The notes under the pieces were generated by a model that ran no database searches, was not told the DNA's origin, and saw nothing but the letters and a program-made list of their open reading frames with translations. 40,517 nt of DNA from an uncultured Clostridia bacterium. GTDB taxonomy: Bacteria > Bacillota > Clostridia > Christensenellales > Borkfalkiaceae. The DNA lies in assembly GCA_947176485.1 (NCBI GenBank), contig CAMWQS010000002.1:1-40517 (forward strand), given 5' to 3'. This document shows positions 22,626-35,400 of the stretch, one piece after another. Each line of letters begins with the position of its first letter. Position 1 is the first letter of the stretch. Both the position numbers and the translations under genes were made by a program.

Positions 22626-24128
22626 ATGAAAAAGGGCAACGGCAACAACAAAATAGCAAAGTTGATTGCACTGGTTATTCTCATAATCGGTATTTTCGCG
22701 CTGTTCGTTTTTGCTCTTTTACGCCAGTACCAAATTTACAGCGGCAAGTTCCCCGAAATTTCTACGGGAATAAAATATCTTTATATCGTGCTCGTGGTGC
22801 TGCTGCCGTTATTGCTCGTTTTATTAATTCGCGTAACCTTTTCCAAGCGCGACAATACCGACCTTATCACGCCCGACTACTTTGACGTAAACTTCAAAAA
22901 GCTCGAGCGGGAAAAGCAAGCCGTACAGAGCCGCGACGTTCCCAAGCTTGCCAACGTCGATTTTCCTATTAATAATTACGCGCCTGCACGCGTAAACGCA
23001 GCTGCAAGCCCGGATGCGGCGGAGGGCGAAGAGGAAGTAAACGAAGGCGGCTCACGCTTCTATATGCTTACCGAGATAGACAAAGAGTACGAGAACTACA
23101 CCCGCCCCGACTACGACGACGATATAACGCTAAAAGAGCTGTGCGAAGAATTCCGCAACTTCTCGGCTGGGAAATTAAAGCTGTACTACGATATCGAAGA
23201 TATAAGAAGATTTATCGGTGCATTGGCTGTAACAAAGCTTATAATCCTTCAAGGTATGTCCGGTACAGGTAAAACCTCATTAGCATACGCCTTCGGCGAG
23301 TTCTTGGAAAATAAGACCGTAGTCGTACCCATCCAGCCTATGTGGAAGGAAAGAACGGACTTAGTAGGTTACTACAACGAATTCACCAAGAGATTTAACG
23401 AAACGACGCTTTTGTACAAAATGTACGAGGCTAACAATAACGAAGAAATCTACATAACCGTCCTCGACGAAATGAACATAGCAAGAGTTGAGTACTACTT
23501 CGCAGAATTCTTGTCTTTGCTTGAAATACCCAACCCCGACGGGCGCAACCTTGACGTAGTGGCAGACAGATGGGAAGACGACCCCAAGCTGTTACAGCAT
23601 AACGGTAAACTAAGACTTCCCACCAACATGTGGTTCGTAGGCACTGCAAACAACGACGACAGTACCTTCTCGATATCGGATAAGGTTTACGACCGTGCAA
23701 TGGTCTTGAACTTAGATAAAAAGGCAACGCCGTTCGAGGCAGAGGGAAGTTGTAAGAAGATATCCTCAACGCACCTTGAAACACTTATGGCAAAGGCGCA
23801 GAGGGAGTACGACCTCAGCGACAGAAACCTTCGAAGAATTAAGAAACTCGACGAGTATATGATAAAGACCTTCCACATCACTTTCGGTAACCGTATTATG
23901 AAGCAGATACGCTGTTACGTACCCGTACTCGTGGCTTGCGGGGGAACGGAGCTTGAAGCCTTGGACGATATCCTTGCAAGAAAGGTATTCCGCAAACTCG
24001 AAAGCAAAAACCCCGTACACGTCAAACAGATGGCGGACGGAGTGTGCGCGTACTTAGACGAGCTTTTCGGCGAAGATAAATTGCCTTTGTGCAAGGAAAC
24101 TATAAGATTAATCGAACAGAACGTATAA
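22626..24128 (+). CDS. Membrane-anchored McrB-like AAA+ ATPase, copy 2
   Basis: The 500-aa paralogue differs from copy 1 only in its first 129 residues, which hold two membrane segments (about 12-32 and 50-70) instead of one and a different linker. The AAA+ part (residues 130-500) is residue-for-residue identical: Walker A at 210-219, Walker B and sensor 1 intact. AAGGAG lies 4 nt before the ATG, 9 nt after the DUF2357 gene. The identical motor with two distinct anchors suggests that both subunits enter the same complex, but face different membrane partners. It is followed by the MBG surface genes. Confidence 0.87.
   Translation: MKKGNGNNKIAKLIALVILIIGIFALFVFALLRQYQIYSGKFPEISTGIKYLYIVLVVLLPLLLVLLIRVTFSKRDNTDLITPDYFDVNFKKLEREKQAVQSRDVPKLANVDFPINNYAPARVNAAASPDAAEGEEEVNEGGSRFYMLTEIDKEYENYTRPDYDDDITLKELCEEFRNFSAGKLKLYYDIEDIRRFIGALAVTKLIILQGMSGTGKTSLAYAFGEFLENKTVVVPIQPMWKERTDLVGYYNEFTKRFNETTLLYKMYEANNNEEIYITVLDEMNIARVEYYFAEFLSLLEIPNPDGRNLDVVADRWEDDPKLLQHNGKLRLPTNMWFVGTANNDDSTFSISDKVYDRAMVLNLDKKATPFEAEGSCKKISSTHLETLMAKAQREYDLSDRNLRRIKKLDEYMIKTFHITFGNRIMKQIRCYVPVLVACGGTELEALDDILARKVFRKLESKNPVHVKQMADGVCAYLDELFGEDKLPLCKETIRLIEQNV
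23013..24128 (+). repeat. Duplicated AAA+ segment, copy B
   Basis: This is the partner of 19644-20759. Homology begins sharply at the Asp-Ala-Ala-Glu-Gly codons, and the tract 23611-23990 is nucleotide-identical to copy A. Confidence 0.93.
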
Positions 24129-24157
24129 TTTACCCCTGAAATTGTGAGGGACTACCC

Positions 24158-26392
24158 ATGTCTAAATTCAGAAGTTTAATTTTAATAATCGGATTAACGG
24201 TAATCGCCGTGGCGGCTGCGCTTTTGACGGTGCTGGTTTTGTATGCAACGGGAACGATAGTTACCGACCCCATCGAGCTCGTCTATACCGTCGGCAGCAA
24301 AAGCAAGTATTACGACGGCACGCCTTTGACCTTGGCTGACGACGATTACAGCCTCGTAAGCGGAAGCGTTTTGGAAGGACATACCGCACAAGTCAAAATA
24401 ATAGGTTCACAGACCAACGCGGGCGAAAGCGAAAGCACGTTGGAGGTTAAAATTCTCGATAAGAACGGCTTTGACGTTTCGGGCGAATACGCCGTCAAGG
24501 TCAACACGGGCACCCTCACGGTAGAAAAACAGATTTTATCGGTTTCCGTTAAAAGTGACGAGGTTTATTACAGCGGCAAGGAAATCGTGTTTAATAAATA
24601 CGAGGTTACCGGTGGCGAGCTTGCAAGGGGGCACAAATTGGGCGGCGTAAGCGGCACGCTTTTAAACGCGGGGGAAAGCCTTCCCAAAAACGTTGCGCCC
24701 GTCGTTTACGACGCTTTCGATAACGACGTAACCGCAAACTACGACTTCGGCGGGTTCAATATCGGCGACGTTACGGTCGTTGCCCGTCCCCTTACGGTAA
24801 AGCCCAAAAACGTTACTAAGGTTTACGACGGAATTCCGTTTACCGCGTACGAGTACGAAATTACCGAAGGCTCGCTTGCACCCGGGCATGAAATAGAATG
24901 CACCATAACCAATATGGGTGGCGACGTTGCAACCTTTACCGACTGCACCGGCAGCAACGGCGAAAGAATAAGGATAGATTCTTTTAAAATCGTCGACGAA
25001 AACGGTAAAGAGGTAGAGAATTGGGAGAAGAACTACGATTACTCTACGGGTGATGCAGGGCTCGTTACAATCGAGCAACGCCCGCTCACTATAAAAACCG
25101 CGTCCGAAACCTTTATATACGACGGCGAAGCGCATTACAACGATACCTATCAGATATTCTACGGCACGCTTGCGCCCGGGCAAAAGCTTACCATAACGGA
25201 ACCCACTAAGGTTACTACGGTGCAGCAGGGAGTACTCAACAAAGTTAGCTGCGTAATTACCTTGGATGACGACGACGGCTCCACCGTTGACGGGAACTAC
25301 GATATTACTTATATCGAGGGCACCTTGTCGGTTAAGCCGTTTGACCTTACGGTTTACACCAAGTCGTACACGCGGGTATACGACAAGGATAAAACCTTGG
25401 GCGACGCTATGGACGACGATAACTACTGGCTCTCCGTTAAGCTTCCCGAAAAGTTCACTTTAACTGCCGAATGCCCCGACACGATAAAGGCTTTGGTTGA
25501 CGCCGTTGAAGAAACTTATTACAAGCTTCAAAATATTACCATTACTACCGAGGGCGAAAACGGCGTTATCGACTGCACCGGAAACTTCAATATCAACGTA
25601 GTAGACGGCACTTATTCCATAACCAAGCAACCGGTAAAATTATCTGCAAGCACGACGCTAAAAAGTACTTACGACGGCGAAGCTTACACTTTTGATAACG
25701 ATGAAGTATTCGCGGGCGTAAATTTCAGCGACTACGATTTCACCGCCGCTAACTTTACGGTAGACGGCTACTACGAAATCAAAGACGTCGGCAAGCATTA
25801 CTACACTGCCGAATTTACGGGTAGTTCCGATAACTACGACGTAACGGTAGAAAACGGCGTAGTCGAAATCGAGAAAATGTCTGTAACCCTTAATTTTACG
25901 GGCGAGCTCGTAATGAATTACAGCGGTGCGTTCGGCTATTACGATAAGGACGAGGATATAATCGACGGACTCAGCGTCGGCGAAATAGGCACGGTAGAGG
26001 CGGCGGTATTTTCAAAAAACAAGATAGAAGAAATTACCGTTAAAAGCGTTACGGTATACAAAGACGGTAAGGATATAACCTCCAACCTCGAAATCGATTA
26101 CGAAAGCTTAAAAATACCCGTTACCATAAACAAGATAGCGTTCACCTTAAAGCCCGCTCCGTTCTCGGGTACCAGCATTGACGGCGTCGATTTTTCAAGC
26201 TTGGTTACCGCTACCGGACTGGTTGGCGGCGATTACGTAAAGGTTACGACGTGGGACGACGGTTACAGTGAGTATGGCGTAGAGTTCTACACGGTATACG
26301 ATTCAAAGGGTGAAGACGTTACCGACAAGTATTACGAGTGTACCAATCCTAACGCAACAGGCGTAATTAATCTTATTTACATAGACTACTGA
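24158..26392 (+). CDS. MBG-repeat surface protein, 744 aa
   Basis: An uncleaved-looking signal anchor (about residues 5-31) is followed by about eight MBG/YDG-type beta repeats. Each shows a ...GTLTVxxRPLTI... strand pair and a YDG turn (for example VVARPLTVKPKNVTKVYDG, IEQRPLTIKTASETFIYDG). MBG repeats are typical of bacterial adhesins. The chain should be outside the cell, held by its N terminus. No LPXTG or other C-terminal sorting signal is present. It lies 29 nt after the second AAA gene with a GAGGG site. Its N-terminal anchoring matches the giant protein that follows, suggesting that both belong to one surface complex. Confidence 0.85.
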   Translation: MSKFRSLILIIGLTVIAVAAALLTVLVLYATGTIVTDPIELVYTVGSKSKYYDGTPLTLADDDYSLVSGSVLEGHTAQVKIIGSQTNAGESESTLEVKILDKNGFDVSGEYAVKVNTGTLTVEKQILSVSVKSDEVYYSGKEIVFNKYEVTGGELARGHKLGGVSGTLLNAGESLPKNVAPVVYDAFDNDVTANYDFGGFNIGDVTVVARPLTVKPKNVTKVYDGIPFTAYEYEITEGSLAPGHEIECTITNMGGDVATFTDCTGSNGERIRIDSFKIVDENGKEVENWEKNYDYSTGDAGLVTIEQRPLTIKTASETFIYDGEAHYNDTYQIFYGTLAPGQKLTITEPTKVTTVQQGVLNKVSCVITLDDDDGSTVDGNYDITYIEGTLSVKPFDLTVYTKSYTRVYDKDKTLGDAMDDDNYWLSVKLPEKFTLTAECPDTIKALVDAVEETYYKLQNITITTEGENGVIDCTGNFNINVVDGTYSITKQPVKLSASTTLKSTYDGEAYTFDNDEVFAGVNFSDYDFTAANFTVDGYYEIKDVGKHYYTAEFTGSSDNYDVTVENGVVEIEKMSVTLNFTGELVMNYSGAFGYYDKDEDIIDGLSVGEIGTVEAAVFSKNKIEEITVKSVTVYKDGKDITSNLEIDYESLKIPVTINKIAFTLKPAPFSGTSIDGVDFSSLVTATGLVGGDYVKVTTWDDGYSEYGVEFYTVYDSKGEDVTDKYYECTNPNATGVINLIYIDY

Positions 26393-26444
26393 TTCCATAA
26401 GAAAAACAAACACAAAAAATAACTGCAATTTATAAGGTTTAGTA

Positions 26445-29400
26445 ATGGCATTCGTATCGTATGACAGCTATAAAAACCGAATAGAAAAATTAGCCAAGTT
26501 CAAGAACTTCGTCGTAAAATACAAGTTCTTGATTATGGGCGTGCTCGCAGTTATTTTGGGTGGCGCGTCCGCCCTTATGGCAACTAAGGGCATGATTACT
26601 ACCGATATCACCTTGTCTGCCGATACCTACACCTACGGCGACAGCTACACGCCAACGGTCGGCACCGCGTTTTTAAGCGACGTCGGCTACGAATACAGCG
26701 TGCAGGGCAGCGACGAGTGGACGGAGCAAAAGCCCGTAAAGGTCGGCAAGTACAGCGTAAGGGCGGTATCGAACAAGTTAGTGGGCAAGGGCTACGGCAC
26801 ACCCGTCGACTTTGAAATTCTTCCCAAAAAAGTCGAATTTGCATTCGGCGACGAAACTTCTTTAACTTACGGCAACAAACCTCAAAGATACAACGTAGAC
26901 GGTTTGGTTTTAAGCGATAAAATAGACGTGAACGGCGCAGCCTTCGCTTACGATTATCACGACGAAGCCGACGACGTAAGCGATTGGACGGTTGACGTAA
27001 CCGTTGCCGCGGGCAGCGTTAAGATAGTCGACAAAAACGGAAACGATTCTTCCGATTGCTATATTTACGAAACGGCTGAAAAAACCTTTGCACTTACGAA
27101 GCGCAATCTTCCCGTTAGGCTTCAAAGCTCAAACGATATCTATCGCGGCGCGGAAATTTCCTACGCGGGCGAGCTCATGAGCCCCAACCTTGCCGAGGGC
27201 GACAGCATAGCGTTTGAAACCGAAATCACCCAAAACGGCAGCCCCGCAAAATTATTGGACGCGGGCACTTACGGCGTAAGCATTAAAGAAAATTCAATCA
27301 AAATAACCAAAGGCGGCTCGGACGTGACCAAGCGTTACGATATCGGCGCGCCCCAAAACGGCACCTTCACCGTAAGGCAAAGACCGTTAACTATAACCAC
27401 GCAGGACGGCAACAAGGTTTACGACGGCAAAGCCCTTTCAAACGAGGGCGCAACACCCGACAACTTAGTGACGGGGCACAAGCTTTCGCCTATCGGCGTT
27501 GCACCGTCCATAACCGACGTCGGCAAAATACCGAACGCGCAAACCTTCGATATTTTGGATGCAAACGGCGTAGAGGTTTCGCACAACTACGACTATCAGA
27601 ACAATTATAAATACGGCTATCTCACCGTAACGCCCCGCCCGCTCACTATAACGACCGAGGGCGGCGAATGGGAGTACGACGGCAAGGCTCACCCCGTAAC
27701 GGAATATAACGCAATCGGGCTTGCAGACGGGCAAGTGCTCGTAGTCAATTCCTACGCTTCTCAAACGGCAATTAACGTGGACGACAGCGGCAAAAACTCC
27801 GTCGAGTACAGTATCGCATGGCAAAGCGGCGGCGACGTATCCCGCGACAATTACGCGGTAACCGAAAATTACGGCGATATAAAGATAACCCCGATACCAT
27901 TAAGGGTATTCACGGATAACGGTAGTAAGCCTTACGACGGCACCCCGCTCAGCGTTGAAACTTACACCGTATTTTACGCAGGCACACATCTGAGCGGCAC
28001 GGGTTCAATGTCGTTAGACCTTACACCCGTCGGTAGTATTCCCCGAATTATTAACGTCGGCACAAAGGAAAACGCGATTAACTTCGCCGTGCCAAACAAT
28101 AACTACTACGTAAAAGAAACGGTTAACGGCACTTTGCAAATAACCCAAGCGGAAATAACTATAACGCTTGATAACGCTTCGTGCGACTACGGCGATACGC
28201 TTCCCGCACCCAATATCACGATAAGCGGAAGCGGCATCGTGGGCGGCGAGCTTTTCGGCGGCGATACTTTAACCCCCGCTTTTAAATATCTTAAAGACGG
28301 CGCGACCCCCGCAAGCTACGAGGCGGGCAAAACCTACGATATTTCGCTGGATACCTTAAACAGCAAATTCACCTACGGCAACGACGAACCCGTAACACAG
28401 CCCAACTATAAAATAACTTCTAATACGAGCACCCTCACCGTCGGCACACGCGCAATCACCGTTTATCTCAACGATACTACGGTAACCTACGGCAACGCAC
28501 TTATATACAACCTCGGCAACGAAGAGGTCGAAGGCGTAGTCGGCGGTCAAACCGTTCAAGTCAATTCTTCACAAGTGGTATTCGATATATCGTCGACTAT
28601 GCCCGACGCGGGCACGTACCCCGGCAAAATATCCTGCCCGACCACCGCAATTAAGATTTCAAACGGCACTACGGACGTAACCTCCAACTACGAAGTAACG
28701 GTAGAGGTCTCCACTCTCTATATCAGCCAACGCCCGATAACAGTTCACGCAAAGGATATTCTCGGCGTAATCTACGGCGTAACTCCTCAGTACGAGGTAG
28801 AGGTAGGCAACTATAAATCGATTACCGAAGACGGCCTTGCAAGCGGTGAAACGCTTACGGTTAACAACGTATCTTACCTTACGACAAACGGAATTCCCGT
28901 TGACCCGAGCGATAACCCCGACGTAGGCACTTACAAAATCAAACCCAGCAGTGTATCGATTACGAAGTCTAACGGCGACGACAGCTTGAAAAACTACGAT
29001 ATAACGCCCGCCGACGACGGCGTGTTTACTATCGTTGAGCGGCCTATCACTATACAGTCGGCAACCGACCTCGATTTGATTTACGACGGCACGGCACAGT
29101 ACAGAACGGGCAAAGAAGTTACTTCCGAGCTCAACGTTCTCGGTGGACACCGCATCGAAGTTACTAAATACACAACCGTAACCGACGTATCCGAAGGCAC
29201 CGTTACCAACGAGCTTAAATACGCAATTAAAGACTCGTTCAATAACGTCGTAACTACAAACTACGCTATCACGGACAACTTCGGCACGCTCAAAGTCAAC
29301 CCCAGACCCATCACTATACAGCTTAATAATTACACGGCGGTTTACGGCGAAAGCTACGCGTACGCGACGGGCGCGGGAAATTATGAAAACACCCCCGACC

Positions 29401-32400
29401 TCGTTAACGGCGAAACGCTTGAAGTAACCAAAGTTGCTTACGAGTTCGGCTTCGTTGTAACCCCCAACGTAAGGGATACGGCTTACTGGGTTAGAGGGGA
29501 TACCTTCAAGGTAACCAAAGCAAATGGCGTGCCCAGCACGGGCAACTACAAGGTTGAATGGGTAGACGGCTCGCTTGAAATTACCAAGCGCCATATCGAG
29601 GTTACGCTTAAATCCGACTCGGCAATCTACGGCAACGGCTACGCATACGCCACCGCGTACGCAGGCAACTACGCCAAGACTAAGCTTCTTGACCTTGAAA
29701 CGGGCAACGCGCTAGTTTCGGGCGAACAGCTTAAAATTACCGCAGTTACGTACGAGTACGGCACTGAACAGTACCCCGAAGTGAAAAAAGACGGAGGCGG
29801 TTATTGGATACGCCAAGACGGCTACGAAATAACCAAAGGCAGCGTAGACGGTAAGGGCAACTATGAAATTGAATGGGTAGACGGCACGCTTACTATAACC
29901 CAACGCGGTATATACGTAACCCTCAACGATATTGCCACCGTAAAATACGGCGAAGAAGTCAAGTACCCCGAAGGCTACAAGTCGGAGATGGGCGTACTGG
30001 ATATACATACCGTAACCGTAGGCGCAACTGCGGACGATATGTCGTTCAACCCTGCCGGGGCTGACGCAACCTTCGCTTACCCCGACGCGGGCAGTTACAC
30101 CTTCACTTGCGACGAAAGCTATATAAGCATTTCCGACGCAAGCGGCAAAGACGCAAAGCACAACTACACGGTAAACGTAGTAAAAGGCAGCCTTGAAATA
30201 GAAAAGCGCGAAATCACCGTTAAGCCTACTTCTTATTCGGTAGTGTACGGTGAAAACTTCAACTATTCCACGAACGCTAATCCCAACTACGAAAAAATAA
30301 CCGAGGGCAGCCTTGCAAACTTCGGCGGCGAAACGGAAACCCTTTATATTTTCGTTGACTTGCTTGAATTCGACGGCTTCGTTAAAAAGGACGTCGGCAA
30401 GTACACCTTCACCCCTAACCGTTACACAGTAACCAAGGTTGACGGCACAACCGACAGCTCGAACAACTACACCGTAGTTTTCGAAGAAGGCACCTTAACC
30501 ATAACGCCAAAAGTAATCCCTGTTGAGCTTGAAGAAGTTCCTTTCGTTTACGGCGAGGACGGCCACACGAAGAAAAGCTATGCCGAGCTGTACGCAGAAA
30601 AGATAACAGAGGTTACGATAACCCCCGCAGAAACTCTTAAACTTACTTTCAGCTTTACGAAAAACGGCACCCCCGCTGACCCCAAAGACGCGGGCGACTA
30701 CGGCGTTAAGATAACCAACGGTAAAACCAACAACTATGAAGTCGTATCTAACGATACGGGCAAGCTGACTATAAGCAAAAGACAAATTCACCCCGTACCT
30801 TATTTTAAAACCGCAGAATACGGCACTACGGAATTTATATATCCGTCGGTTGCGGCAAACGGTTCAACGAACTACGACGAGCAATTTAAAGAGTTTTACT
30901 ATAATTTGCCCGCGTATAACGAGAAGATTGAAATTTCAGTTAGCTACGATATCAGTGAAGAAGTGCCTTCCGTGGGCTTCTATAACGCTATTTGCGACGG
31001 TGTAAAGGTCTACGTTGACGGCGTTACCGGCGGCGCGATTGTCGCAAGCGGCAGCGACGGCTTGTTTGAAACCAAAAACTACACTATTTTCATTGACGAA
31101 GACAATTTCGCGGAAAAGCTTGAAATTACTCACCGTAAAATCAAGGTTACTTTAAACAGTATGCCCAACGCGGTTTACGGCGACGAAATCGCCTATAACG
31201 CGGGCGGCGAAACGGCGGATAACCTCGTCAACGGGCACGAGTTAACGGTAGACCCCAACGGCATAGAATTCGACCCTATTGGCAACGCAATCTATCCCAA
31301 CGCAGGCAGATACACTATTACTTCAAACGAAAACTTCATAAAGATTTTAAGCGGCGGAGACGAAGTTACCACGAATTACGAGGTAACCGAGGTTATAAAC
31401 GGCACGCTTACTATAAACGCACGCAAAATTACCTTGACCTTGGAAGATATGGGTGAAATCGTATACGGCACAAAAACACCCGTACCCACGATAACGGGCA
31501 CGGTCAACGGCGATACGGTAACGAACGACGAATTTATCTATAGTAATATCACTACGCCCACTATGTCGTCGTATTTTGAATCCGATTGGTTGAACGGCGG
31601 CGAAAACAGATACTTAACCGTGGGCACTTACCGCGTTTCTATCAATTTGAAAAACGTGCGCGTCTATACGTTTGAATATGCGAACGGCGCACCCGCAGAC
31701 ACCAAAAACTACGACGTTCAAGCGGTTCAATACGCTAACCTTATAGTAAAGCAGCGTCCAATCACCGTTGAATTACAACCCTTTACAAGGGTATACGGAC
31801 AAAACAACTCCGACACCTTAATTTGGCAGAAGAATGGCACCTCGACGGGCTTGTCGTATATCTCCGATATGGATATAAACGACTTGATTTCGATTGATAA
31901 CTTGGCAGCGGGCGAAGGTGTTTACAGCTTGTCCTTGGCAGTATACGCCGAAGGCACGGAAGACGGTGTGGTATGCAAAAACGCGGTCAAGTATTCCGTC
32001 GGGTTAAGCACGCTGGTTTTCCACTACGAGAATGAATCGTCGCAATATACCGAGAACTACGAATACACTTTACCCGCAACGGTAATCTTTGAAATAACCC
32101 CCAAGGACTTAACGGTTAACCTCGGTAATCTAACCTCCGCCTACGGCGAAGACCCGTTTAAAGACTATTTAGGTAAAACGACGACGGAAGGGCTTGCCTT
32201 TGGCGAAATGTTAAGAATTTACTCAATCTTTGCGGAAAAGGACGGCGTAGCCGTTGACGCTCAATACTCCGACGTGGGCAGTTATGACTTGAACGCAAAC
32301 GCTAAGGACACGTATATCTACCCTACTGCAACCTCAGCATTACCGATATACGAAGGCTATAAAAACTACGATATAACCTTTGAAGGCACCCTTAAAATAA

Positions 32401-35400
32401 ACAAGCGTAAAATCACCGTTCAGCTTTACGATAACGAAGTTTACTACGGTGAGGACTACGATTACTTAAATATAAGGGAAGGCGCGTACGTGGGCGTAGA
32501 CGGCGGCCTTGCCACCTGTGGCGAGCAAACGGAAACGCTTGAAATTACCCTCGTCGACTACGGCTTTGAAGCTGACGTATTCCCCAACGCAAGCCGCTTA
32601 ACCTACCCGGTAACAAACTTTGACTGTATTATCACTAAGGTTGACGGCGAAACGCCCGGCACTGATAACTACGATATCAAATTCACCGGCGCAAACCTTA
32701 CGGTAAACAGGCGCCCCGTTACGATAACCTTGCAGTCCGTAGAAGATATTATCTACGGTCAAGACCTTCCCATGCCCGAATACGTAATCAAATACGGTGA
32801 AAAGGACGGACTTGTAGGTAGCGATAAGTTCAACCCCGAATATCTTTGGAGGGAGAGCGGCAGTAACAATTATTACGGCTACGCCTATGAACCCCTTAAG
32901 GGCAACGTGGGCAAGTACGGAATTATCCTTTACCAGGCGTTTAGCTACTTCACCGACGCGGACGGTAACGAGGTTGATAACTACGATATCGTTTCAGAAA
33001 GCTCTTCAAACGAAGTAACCCTCAATATAACTCCGCGCCCCTTAACTATAGAGTTAAAGGATATAACGGTTGAGTACGGACTGTTTAATTCAAGCAGTGC
33101 ATACTTCACCGATGAGAGTATATACGATTTATTGGAAATAACCGGCGAAAACAAACTTGCCTTTAAAGAATCGTTTACTTTGGCAGAGATTCAGCCGATA
33201 AAAGATTCCGACGGCAACCGTCCGATAATGAAAAACGTGGGCAGCTACGACGTAGAACTCGTCGGGCTGAACGTGCTCCGTGGTGATAACGGTACAGACT
33301 TAATTTTCAGCACGCACAGCAACTACGAATTTGCGGAAGATTCCGTTTTAACTGCAACCGTAACCATTAACGCCAAAAAGATTGAAAACCTTAACCTTGG
33401 CACTTACAGCTTTACCTACGGCGAAGAAGAGGAGTTCAGGGAAAAATTCACCTACATAGCAAAATATCCCTACCTTGCCTTTGACGAAACTCTTACCCTT
33501 AAAACCTTCTACGCACTCGATAACGGCGGCAACCCTATTTCCGATAGGCTTGACGCGGGCGATTACACGATAAGCGCAAACCAATCAAGCGCAGTATTCT
33601 CCGACGAATACGGTCAAACCAACTACGAAGTAACCTTCACCGGCACCTTGACGGTTAAGCAAAGAGAAATTACGGTTGTATTGAACGCCTTAGGCTCTGT
33701 AAAATACGGCAAACCACTTGCTTATGCAACGGGGGACGGCAATTATAGGAACACCCCCGACCTTGTGTACGGTGAAAAGCTTGAAGTAGCAGTCAGCTGG
33801 TCGTTTAACGGCGAAATTATCGAAACGCCCAAAAACGCAGGTAGGTATGACTATGCGTTGGACGAAGATAACAGCAAAATTTTTGACGAAGACGGCAACG
33901 AAAAATCGAACGGAATTAAAAACTACTCGATTACTTGCACAAGCAAGATGGCTGTTATAACCAAGTACGGTATCACGCTAACTATCTATGACGAAGAAAT
34001 CTGTTACGGCGACGAACTTCAAGGCAAATCCGGCGTATTCTATCCCATAGATTTCTCGGGCGACGATTTGCCTTACAACGAAACCGTAGAGGTGGCTCAA
34101 AAATACGTCAAAGTAGTAGACGGCGTTGAAGTGGGCGAAGTAGAGAACCCCACGGAAGCGGGCATCTATAAAATTAAGTACGCAGCACATCAAGCTCGCA
34201 ACGAAGACGGAACCGTTTCGGAATACGTGAACTACTCGATAACGGTAGATACCGAAGGCACGCTTACTATTAAACCGCGCCCGATTACCGTCAACACCGT
34301 TGGTTTACCCGACGTATTCTACGGCGAACCCGTAAGCTACCCCGACGACTTAGACGACTACTGCGTGGTAGGCGGAGATGGACTTGTAGAAGGCGAGCAC
34401 GTTGCAATAACCTCGGTTGAGTACTACGACGAAAACGGCAACCCCGTCGACGGCGTACCCACGGCCACGGGCACCTACTTCATAGTTCCCACGGGCGTTG
34501 CAATTTACGACGATAACGGCAATTCCGTAAGCGTTGACAACTACGCTATTACTTATCCAGTCGTTCCCGACGAATTGACAACTTGCGGCACTATCAAGAT
34601 AATGCCCATATTGCTGCATTTGGTAACCGTCGACCACACTTGGGAATACGACGGCAAAGAGCATTCCGACACGGGCTATACGCTTTTACTTATTGACGAC
34701 GCGGGCAATATAACGGATAAGGAGTTCACGCTTTCCGAGGAAGAGGCAAAGCTCGTCAAGGTTGAGGAGAGCTACGCAACGATTAAAAACGCGGGCAGCG
34801 TTCCCAACGAAGTTACATACGACTTCTCCGATACCAACTACGTAATTGCAGAACCCATCGAAACCGGTACGCTTACTATAACCAAGCGCGAAATAACTTT
34901 AATAACGCCCGATTGTATTTATATGGTGTACGACGGTAAGACACACACACCCACGGAAGACACGATTGTAAATAAAATCGAAGAGCACCACTATTTGCTT
35001 GATTATATTACCGTTCAAGATGCGGGAGAATATGAATACAACACCACTATAACGGATATACTCGACGAAGATTTCGTGTCCGTAAAAGGCAACTACAAAA
35101 TTGAATACGAACACGGAACGTTAATCGTAAAACCCCGCCCCATAGGCTTACAGTCGGACGATAAAGAATTTATCTACAACGGCGAATGGCAATATTGGGA
35201 GGGCTACACTCAGCTTGCCGACGAAGATGAAGCGGATTACGGACTGGTTAGCGGACACGAAATTGCCGTTACGGACTACACCACAATCCTCACCGTTATG
35301 CAAGGCGAGGTTGACAACGACCTCGAATACAAAATCACCGACGCAGACGGCAACGTCGTTACGGACAACTACGAAATAAAAGAGGTCAACGGCAAGCTTA

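Noticed and set aside
15945..24128. Type IV restriction (McrBC) or standard CoCoNuT defence locus
   Set aside because: The AAA and DUF2357 parts fit, but no nuclease or modified-base/RNA-binding domain is visible and the ATPases are membrane-anchored. A defence role is still possible but is not supported by the gene content.
28659..29594. 311-codon minus-strand open frame
   Set aside because: It lies wholly inside the giant MBG gene, whose repeat structure is clear. The antisense translation shows no domain and follows from the codon pattern.
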